A DNA stretch of 8,852 nt from CAZWQR01 sp964638595 (lineage in GTDB: Bacteria; Patescibacteriota; Minisyncoccia; Minisyncoccales; PEYH01), in the NCBI GenBank assembly GCA_964638595.1, contig CAZWYU010000025.1, positions 1 through 8,852 of the forward strand, in the 5' to 3' direction. A model generated the notes under the pieces. It was not told the DNA's origin, did no database searches, and worked only from the letters and a program-made list of their open reading frames with translations. A program made the position numbers and the translations under genes. Shown here in pieces: positions 5,801 through 8,852 of this stretch. How positions within the stretch are numbered: the first letter of the stretch is position 1; every line of letters begins with the position of its first letter.

Positions 5801-6857
5801 AAGCGTTGCCTTTTGGACCAATGGTACCAACCTTTCTAATGATTCAAGTCTTTTTTGGGACAGCGGTAATAATAGATTGGGCATAGGCACCAGTAGTCCT
5901 GATTATGATTTAGATGTATATGGCACAGCCAATGTAACTAACCTGATAACATCGGGTTTTAAACTTACTACTGGCGCCACTAGCGGTTATGCTCTTATTT
6001 CTGATGCTTCAGGCATTGGCACTTGGCAAGCTTTACCGGCTGGAAGTTTGCCGAGTGGCAGCACAGGACAAACTTTAAGGAATAATGGTTCAAATTGGGT
6101 AGCGGATTCTTTTTTATATAATACTGGTTCAGCTATAGGTATTGGTACTTCAAGTCCTAACTCTGCCTTGAGTATTTCTGGCGGGATGAATTTAACTGGT
6201 CCAATAATTCTTACTACCAGCACTTTATCTCAACTTGTTTTAAATTATGACGGTAGCCATTCTTTGGGCTTTTCAGTAAATGCTACACAAACTACAATAA
6301 CTGCTTCTGATACCTTAGTTATTGATTCAGTTACAGGAGAAATAAGATTAGGGAGCAATACAACTTTATTTAACGCTACAGGGAGTGAAATTAGAGGAGC
6401 TAGCTTTGTTTCTGGTTCAGGAGACGCCACAGTCAGAAGTTCTGGAGAAAATATTTTTAGGGCTAGCATTCCTATCTTTTCTTATCCAATGCCCGCGCAG
6501 ACAAGCGCTAATAGTTATAAAAGGGTGACTAAAGAAATTACTACTAGCTTGGCTTCTTCAACGCCTTCTGTTTTAGATGGAACAACTAGAAAATATGCTT
6601 TTCTTATTAACTATGCCGATGACATAGTCGCAGTTGATACTTCAGATTGGCGGGTTTACCGACCGAACGCGGCTACAACTTCTGTAAGCTTTACTTTCCC
6701 TGGGCAGAATTTAGGAATTTTGGAAGAAGGCAATGCTTTTATAACTGATTATTACACCCTGCCGGATACTGATTGGCAGTTAGATGTTAAAGTTCCAGTA
6801 GGCGATACAGTTAGAATATTTAATGTTTTTCTTTTAGTTTATGATCAGGTCGATTAA
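2814..6857 (+). CDS. Giant MerR-like HTH - transmembrane - tail-fibre-repeat surface protein
   Basis: The protein is 1347 residues from GTG 2814 (1353 from ATG 2796). Residues 14-90 are a MerR-type winged helix: ITLNETIARAKKRG, NRLRYYAKKGLIPPAKR, then AYPEYVVDILVDIDNKLKEG. A charged linker leads to one membrane helix at about 142-162 with KRR before it, so the HTH is cytoplasmic and the rest outside. Beyond about residue 225 come tail-fibre-like modules: nine 'GIGT(T/S)SP'-type motifs, 'W-based' links such as GTLSW, and three 'FWDN' units. Residues around 740-920 carry a phage tail-fibre motif, AYDAGLASIAGLTTATNQML with DDADAS after it, in a block of different base composition. The last 140 residues are a non-repetitive, presumably globular tip. 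No S74 peptidase/chaperone end was seen. Two Cys pairs (GTICLTSGNC; GDICTDLKGGKC) may form disulphides. The likely role is surface adhesion or sensing, with the HTH possibly regulating DNA directly. Function is inferred. Confidence 0.85.
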   Translation: MTRNIENKPRNEGFITLNETIARAKKRGVDFGNGNAKNRLRYYAKKGLIPPAKRKVFEGTLPTGAYPEYVVDILVDIDNKLKEGKSILSIAEDTKKQGVAKTPVPRYEEILEEEKEEFIPVFKNKEDFILPPNLPPKRRVFSFAKAIILFFILAIISLSFIFRVESQEFISYFLASIYPKDLLVQAPSEDLTSNFGEETKSFILPQAEPYLTINVETDINAPLNMKGVNPQISFFQDNFKGSLTLPSLSANRNYNLPDSSGTICLTSGNCIGLGGEITSPGGTANRLAKFLTSGRIGNSSILDLYTGGERITINELGNVKISGNFGIGIDNPENNLEVNGSVSFSQTGEDSPFQVETNNKSAIYVDSEGNVGIGEKEPKYSLQVEGGVQASGDICTDLKGGKCLSDLEEGGSMMIIGGGGSSIDGSGSGGYLTKWTDSDTLSSSILYQSGSNIGIGTTGVNEKLTIGGVISLAESSEPSTTTDYGKLYVTTNNKLYFKDEAGSLYDLTAPGVAGSGSLGEISFFTATTTIAGDSNFFWDNTSKYLGIGTSSPDSVLHIVGTSTLAGDLIPGSNNLYGLGSASSTWKNIYVSNIYVASSTIFNGISYVWPSTAGTSSYALTTNGTGTLSWSKVETTDNDWFINGSYMYAATSTDYVGIGTTSPGSRLEVRGLTSDNTGSGLNITDSNGVSLLYVRNDGNVGIGTTSPNTNLYVIGTSTLGVVSSGIWQGSPIDISDYTNLVATGTLLTLSGDTLSINEGTLNHGELCQYSTSTGLICDQAIGTELQAYDAGLASIAGLTTATNQMLYTTGSDTYSTTSLTAYARTILDDADASTARTTLELGTMALLANTGSTTITTLGTISTGTWEATAIASQYGGTGKDFSTSTGILQLTKGTFATTTFTAGSILFASSTGLITEDNTNFFWDNTNNRLGIGTTTPDYTLDVFGGLRVSDTTTFNDLAYTWPSSYGNSGYVLSNSSGTLSWIPAAGGVSGSGATGSVAFWTNGTNLSNDSSLFWDSGNNRLGIGTSSPDYDLDVYGTANVTNLITSGFKLTTGATSGYALISDASGIGTWQALPAGSLPSGSTGQTLRNNGSNWVADSFLYNTGSAIGIGTSSPNSALSISGGMNLTGPIILTTSTLSQLVLNYDGSHSLGFSVNATQTTITASDTLVIDSVTGEIRLGSNTTLFNATGSEIRGASFVSGSGDATVRSSGENIFRASIPIFSYPMPAQTSANSYKRVTKEITTSLASSTPSVLDGTTRKYAFLINYADDIVAVDTSDWRVYRPNAATTSVSFTFPGQNLGILEEGNAFITDYYTLPDTDWQLDVKVPVGDTVRIFNVFLLVYDQVD
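3780..6165 (+). repeat. Nine imperfect 'GIGT' repeats inside the fibre gene
   Basis: Copies of the pattern (N/Y/R)xxGIG(T)xxP-x4-L-x-(V/I)-x-G start near 3780, 3919, 4163, 4439, 4770, 4902, 5595, 5872 and 6125. The best conserved are GIGTSSP and GIGTTSP. Three copies are preceded by (F/L)FWD(N/S) (near 4415, 5571 and 5847) and share a longer unit, two of them continuing PDYTLDVFG or PDYDLDVYG. Such repeats are typical of trimeric fibre shafts in phage tail fibres and similar bacterial surface proteins. Confidence 0.85.
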
Positions 6858-6860
6858 AAA

Positions 6861-6909
6861 TCCAAATCTCAAAATCCAAATCTCAAAATAACAATTCAAA
6901 GTTCAAAAT
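6861..6909 (+). repeat. Seven-unit heptamer array before the four-helix-bundle gene
   Basis: The sequence divides exactly into seven 7-mers: TCCAAAT, CTCAAAA, TCCAAAT, CTCAAAA, TAACAAT, TCAAAGT, TCAAAAT. The last one supplies the A and T of the ATG at 6908. It begins three bases after the giant gene's stop codon. An inverted counterpart follows the gene at 7283-7332. CAAATCTCAAAAT (6863-6875 and 6877-6889) is exactly complementary to 7302-7314. Confidence 0.8.
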
Positions 6910-7282
6910 GAAGACTATAAAAAATAATAATTTCAAAACAGAATTTAATAAGCGCCTTATTAAATTTTCATTAGCAACAATTCAACTCTGTGGAGAAGTG
7001 CGCAAAGAAAGAAATTTATGGGCGACAGCTGACCAGTTGATCCGTTCTGCCACCTCCATAGGAGCCAATGTTATTGAGGCCAAGGCATGCAGTTCTAAAA
7101 GAGATTATTTACGTTTTTTCCAAATAGCTTTAAAGAGTGCAAACGAAACAAAATATTGGCTAATCTTGATCAGAGAAAGTATGCCTAATCTAAGAGAAAA
7201 ATCAAATCAATTGTTAAAAGAAGCAGACGAGATTTCAAAGATTATTGGAGCTGGTGTGATAACGATGAAAGGAAGAAAATAA
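6908..7282 (+). CDS. Four-helix-bundle protein (23S rRNA intervening-sequence type)
   Basis: The protein is 124 residues, the normal length for this family. It shows the family hallmarks: LWATADQLIRSATSIGANVIEA (about residues 37-58), an FFQIALKSANETKYWL segment at 70-85, and a final helix ending in a KIIGAGVITM-type segment. The family forms a four-helix bundle that assembles into a pentamer. It was first noted as an ORF inside 23S rRNA intervening sequences and is often free-standing elsewhere; its biochemical role is unknown. Here it is not within an rRNA gene. Oppositely oriented heptamer arrays flank it. No Shine-Dalgarno is visible, because the upstream bases are the A/T-rich repeat itself. 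It lies 50 bases downstream of the giant gene and may be co-transcribed with it. Confidence 0.9.
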   Translation: MKTIKNNNFKTEFNKRLIKFSLATIQLCGEVRKERNLWATADQLIRSATSIGANVIEAKACSSKRDYLRFFQIALKSANETKYWLILIRESMPNLREKSNQLLKEADEISKIIGAGVITMKGRK

Positions 7283-7332
7283 TTTTACATTTTTAATTTT
7301 CATTTTGAGATTTGCATTTTGCATTTTGCATT
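7283..7332 (-). repeat. Inverted heptamer array after the four-helix-bundle gene
   Basis: GCATTTT repeats at 7314-7320 and 7321-7327, then partly at 7328-7332. Upstream, 7283-7313 is a looser series of TTTTNNN units. Read on the minus strand it gives GCAAAAT, GCAAAT, CTCAAAA units, the same type as 6861-6909 in the opposite orientation. ATTTTGAGATTTG at 7302-7314 is the exact reverse complement of 6863-6875, so the gene between can be enclosed in a stem. Confidence 0.75.
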
Positions 7333-7352
7333 ATCAACACTAAGGGTCAAAT

Positions 7353-7384
7353 CAACGCGTTGTGCTTAGTCGGACTAAGCACAA
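7353..7384. repeat. Two adjoining palindromes
   Basis: CAACGCGTTG at 7353-7362 is a perfect 10-bp palindrome. It overlaps a perfect inverted repeat with 12-base arms around a single G: 7360-7371 (TTGTGCTTAGTC) and 7373-7384 (GACTAAGCACAA). The bases from 7386 on switch at once to the C/G-tract repeat. There is no U-tract on either side, so it is not a standard terminator. It could be a protein-binding or mobile-element site. Confidence 0.7.
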
Positions 7385-7385
7385 A

Positions 7386-7475
7386 CCCCCACCTTAATTC
7401 TCCCCCTTAGAAAGGGGGAGGAAAAGAATACATATAATTCTCCCCCTCTTTGAGGGGGAGGAGTAAGGAGGGGGA
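7386..7475. repeat. Third locus of the G/C-tract hairpin repeat
   Basis: Two perfect 9-bp stems with 3-base loops occur: CTCCCCCTT (7400-7408)/AAGGGGGAG (7412-7420) around AGA, and CTCCCCCTC (7440-7448)/GAGGGGGAG (7452-7460) around TTT. The second is followed by GAGTAAGGAGGGGG, matching the tail of the units at 1-130 and 1193-1251. A reversed tail (CCCCCACCTTAATT) precedes the first stem, so the two units face away from each other. This lies between the four-helix-bundle gene and the NYN gene. Confidence 0.8.
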
Positions 7476-7501
7476 GCACAAGCTCGAGCAAAAAACATTT
7501 T

Positions 7502-8047
7502 ATGAATCCAAAACATTTACAAATTTTAGAAGGAATGAAAGGGAGAAAAATAGGCGTTTTTTGTGATAATGCTAACCTTTACCATTCTTATCAAAAGTAT
7601 GGTTGGAGAATAGATTTTAAAAAATTGAATGATTTTATTAGCCAATATTGTAATTTGCAATTTATAAATTATTATCTGGTTATCCCGGCTAAAAACGATA
7701 GTTCTTATCGTGGCACTCAAAAGTTTTTAGAAAAGATAGAGTCAACTGTTGAAATAAAAAGCAAGGATTTAAAATATATTCCTTTAGGCGGTCAGGTGAT
7801 TAAAAAAGGTAATATGGATGTAGAGATTGTTTTAGATGTAGTGCGGACAATTGATAATTTAGATACGGTAGTAATTTTAAGCGGAGACAGTGACTTCTTA
7901 GAATTAAAAAATTATATAGTTAAGGAAAAAAGGAAGAATATGCTTTTTTGGGCATTTGAGGAAAATATGGCTTGGGAATTAAAGTATTGCTGGCATTTAT
8001 ATTTAGATAATTTTAAAGAAGAAATAGGAATGAATTTAAGGTTTTAA
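7502..8047 (+). CDS. NYN-domain (LabA/DUF88-like, PIN-fold) putative ribonuclease
   Basis: The protein is 181 residues, typical of a single NYN domain. IGVFCDNANLYHS at 17-29 gives the first acidic site (D22) on strand 1. KGNMDVEIVLDVVRTID at 102-118 gives D106 and D112. TVVILSGDSDFLELKNYI at 122-139 gives D129 and D131. This is the set of acidic residues expected for metal binding in the PIN/NYN fold. Members of the family are thought to process or degrade RNA; the substrate here is unknown. No membrane segment or extra domain is present. ATG 7502 has no clear ribosome site; the in-frame ATG at 7535 has GAAGGA directly adjoining it, which is too close, so I keep 7502. The hairpin repeats are immediately upstream. 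A minus-strand terminator hairpin abuts its 3' end. Confidence 0.88.
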   Translation: MNPKHLQILEGMKGRKIGVFCDNANLYHSYQKYGWRIDFKKLNDFISQYCNLQFINYYLVIPAKNDSSYRGTQKFLEKIESTVEIKSKDLKYIPLGGQVIKKGNMDVEIVLDVVRTIDNLDTVVILSGDSDFLELKNYIVKEKRKNMLFWAFEENMAWELKYCWHLYLDNFKEEIGMNLRF

Positions 8048-8077
8048 AAAAAATAACCCCCGAGTTTTACCTCGGGG
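8046..8077 (-). terminator. Rho-independent terminator on the minus strand
   Basis: Read on the minus strand, CCCCGAG (8077-8071), loop GTAAAA and CTCGGGG (8064-8058) form a 7-bp GC-rich stem, followed by GTTA and eight T (8053-8046). An outer TAAC (8085-8082)/GTTA (8057-8054) pairing can lengthen it. On the plus strand the A run comes before the hairpin and no T run follows, so it does not look like the NYN gene's own terminator. Confidence 0.75.
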
Positions 8078-8088
8078 TAGCGTTACTG
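8046..8088 (-). ncRNA. Candidate tiny RNA between a minus-strand promoter and terminator
   Basis: The promoter at 8122-8095 should start transcription near 8088, and the terminator stem begins within about 10 bases of that point. The product would be about 40 nucleotides, almost entirely one hairpin with a U tail. No ORF fits. It lies just beyond the 3' end of the NYN gene. It might be a small regulatory RNA or a promoter that is simply switched off by termination. There is no family match I can name. Confidence 0.35.
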
Positions 8089-8094
8089 ATTATT

Positions 8095-8122
8095 AGTATA
8101 GCAAATGGGAGATGCTTGTCAA
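8095..8122 (-). promoter_or_regulatory. Strong minus-strand promoter facing the NYN gene
   Basis: On the minus strand, TTGACA (8122-8117) and TATACT (8100-8095) are separated by 16 bases. The -35 is a perfect consensus and the -10 matches five of six. No minus-strand gene follows within reach; only the terminator at 8077-8046 does. Confidence 0.65.
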
Positions 8123-8131
8123 GTCTAATTC

Positions 8132-8185
8132 GGAACACGGAACACAGAAAGAATCAAGAATCAAGAATCAAGAATCACGAATTAA
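8132..8185. repeat. Short heptamer repeats
   Basis: GGAACAC occurs twice in tandem (8132-8145). After AGAAA come five heptamers in phase: GAATCAA three times (8151-8171), GAATCAC (8172-8178) and GAATTAA (8179-8185). The unit length of seven is shared with the arrays around the four-helix-bundle gene. No gene is seen in 8048-8321. Confidence 0.8.
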
Positions 8186-8200
8186 GAGATAAAAATTAAC

Positions 8201-8281
8201 AAAGGTCGAAAAAAAAATATTTAATAGTCAATTGTAAAAAAATTAAAGGTCGCGATAACAAAAAAAATAAATTAAAGGTCG
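8201..8281 (+). repeat. Three dispersed AAAGGTCG direct repeats
   Basis: AAAGGTCG occurs at 8201-8208, 8245-8252 and 8274-8281. The last two share a longer context, AATTAAAGGTCG followed within one or two bases by GATAA. The stretches between are A-rich. They lie upstream of the GIY-YIG cassette and could be protein-binding sites or insertion relics. Confidence 0.6.
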
Positions 8282-8293
8282 AAGATAAATTTC

Positions 8294-8592
8294 ACCCCCA
8301 CACTAATTAGAGCTTTAAATTATGTTCTACGTCTATATTCTTCGTAGTAAAAGGGATAATAGGTTGTATATTGGATCTACAAACGATTTAAGGCGAAGAA
8401 TACAAGAACATAATTCAGGGAAAAGCGTTTCAACAAAGTTTAGAAGACCATTGGAGCTCATTTATTATGAAGCCTATAAATCAGAACAAGACGCGAGAAG
8501 GAGAGAAAACAATCTGAAGCTGTTTGGTAGAGCATTGGGCGGTTTGAAAAGGAGAATAAGATTAAGTCTTGAGCTCTGATTAGTGTGGGGGT
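8294..8592 (+). mobile_element. GIY-YIG cassette bounded by 21-bp inverted repeats
   Basis: Bases 8294-8314 (starting ACCCCCACACTAATTAG) are the reverse complement of 8572-8592 (ending AGTGTGGGGGT), with one difference: T at 8308 faces G at 8578, still a G-U pair in RNA. The unit is 299 bp and contains only the GIY-YIG gene, whose last codons and TGA stop lie inside the right repeat. I see no clear target-site duplication. A mobile or homing-type cassette is the simplest reading. Confidence 0.7.
8322..8579 (+). CDS. GIY-YIG single-domain endonuclease
   Basis: The protein is 85 residues, the usual size for the stand-alone GIY-YIG (UvrC N-terminal-like) family. FYVYILRS at 2-9 is the 'GIY' strand and LYIGSTNDLRRRIQEHN at 15-31 carries the YIG triplet, the arginines and H30. 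RRPLELIYYEAY is the central strand, and ARRRENNLK at 58-66 gives the catalytic glutamate E62. All active-site positions are present, so it is probably a functional DNA-nicking or cleaving enzyme. Its target is unknown. The ATG follows the left inverted repeat by seven bases with no visible Shine-Dalgarno, and the stop sits inside the right repeat. Being alone in an inverted-repeat unit suggests a selfish or homing role rather than repair. Confidence 0.92.
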   Translation: MFYVYILRSKRDNRLYIGSTNDLRRRIQEHNSGKSVSTKFRRPLELIYYEAYKSEQDARRRENNLKLFGRALGGLKRRIRLSLEL

Positions 8593-8601
8593 AAAAGAAT
8601 T

Positions 8602-8852
8602 ATGAAAAAATTAATTCAAAAAATTATAAAACCAAAATTAAAATTAGCCAAAGGAACAAGACTTCTTTCCTTGGGCTTTATTGCTGTTTCTATGATAGTC
8701 GCGGCTGGAGTTCTTTTAGCTGCTAATGTCTATTATAACCTAGACACTAGTGAAGTGGTAACTGAAGAAATTCAAAGAGTAACACAGTTAATAAGAGCTA
8801 CCGGCGGACTTATTGCAGGAGGTGCTTCCACTGATACTTTAAGTGCAGATAT
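8602..8852 (+). CDS. Exported surface (fibre-type) protein, N-terminal part, cut by window end
   Basis: An ATG at 8602 opens a frame that runs past the window edge (83 codons plus two bases, no stop). The protein starts MKKLIQKIIKPKLKLAKGTR, then has a hydrophobic stretch at about residues 21-42 ending LLAAN, a signal peptide or anchor. VVTEEIQRVTQLIRATGGLI and AGGAS follow. I associate the AANVYY...VVTEEIQR...ATGGLI pattern with the N-termini of very large CPR surface proteins, so more fibre repeats may follow; this is recall, not a search. GGGGGT (8587-8592), the end of the GIY-YIG cassette's right inverted repeat, lies nine bases before the ATG and could act as the ribosome site by G-U pairing. 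Confidence 0.78.
   Translation, partial: MKKLIQKIIKPKLKLAKGTRLLSLGFIAVSMIVAAGVLLAANVYYNLDTSEVVTEEIQRVTQLIRATGGLIAGGASTDTLSAD

Noticed and set aside
4227..6469. Several minus-strand and off-frame open frames of 60-85 codons within the giant gene
   Set aside because: They overlap the continuous fibre frame completely. The Thr/Ser/Gly-rich repeats leave few stops on the other strand, and none has a start signal.
7353..7384. Rho-independent terminator for the four-helix-bundle gene
   Set aside because: The inverted repeat has a one-base centre and no T run on either strand.
7433..7438. TATAAT as promoter of the NYN gene
   Set aside because: No -35-like hexamer lies 15-19 bases upstream, and hairpin repeats sit on both sides, so support is too weak to annotate.
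8132..8281. CRISPR-like array
   Set aside because: Units are 7-8 bases, in tandem or irregularly spaced, without uniform spacers and with no cas gene nearby.

Overview
The window looks like chromosomal sequence from a Patescibacteria (CPR) bacterium, most likely Parcubacteria-like. This rests on gene content and not on a marker gene. It is AT-rich and holds a giant protein with an N-terminal MerR-like DNA-binding domain, one membrane helix and many tail-fibre-type 'GIGTTSP' repeats. It also holds a second exported protein with a 'GDLITSSDIPG' domain, a four-helix-bundle (23S intervening-sequence type) protein, a single-domain GIY-YIG nuclease, and the start of another exported giant protein. 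No rRNA, tRNA or CRISPR array was seen.

Layout. 1-234: tandem G/C-tract hairpin repeats. 235-1008 (-): membrane-anchored coiled-coil protein resembling ATP synthase subunit b. 1009-1264: another hairpin-repeat cluster. 1265-2035 (-): exported protein ending in a two-helix hairpin that resembles ATP synthase subunit c but lacks the ion-binding carboxylate. 2036-2171: divergent promoter region. 2172-2282 (+): a 36-codon small ORF coupled by TAATG to 2282-2704 (+), the N-terminal third of a transposase/integrase. 2743-2787: a second promoter built like the first, each with TGTGGATAA six bases upstream of the -35. 2814-6857 (+): the giant HTH-membrane-fibre protein, probably starting at GTG 2814 and not at ATG 2796. 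6861-7332: four-helix-bundle gene inside an inverted pair of heptamer repeat arrays. 7353-7475: palindromes and more hairpin repeats. 7502-8047 (+): NYN/LabA-like ribonuclease-fold protein. 8046-8122 (-): a strong minus-strand promoter followed at once by a terminator, possibly a tiny RNA. 8123-8290: short direct repeats. 8294-8592: GIY-YIG gene enclosed by 21-bp inverted repeats. 8602-end (+): start of another exported protein, cut by the window edge.

The theme is cell surface plus small mobile parts. The subunit b-like and c-like proteins are divergent to the surface-fibre gene, and the c-like protein's exported domain is of a type I associate with CPR fibre proteins. This suggests, as inference only, an envelope complex that reuses F0-type membrane parts beside surface fibres. 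The small genes (transposase fragment, four-helix bundle, GIY-YIG) each sit with repeats that look like cassette boundaries. The fibre gene itself contains a compositionally distinct phage-tail-like block, consistent with module exchange.
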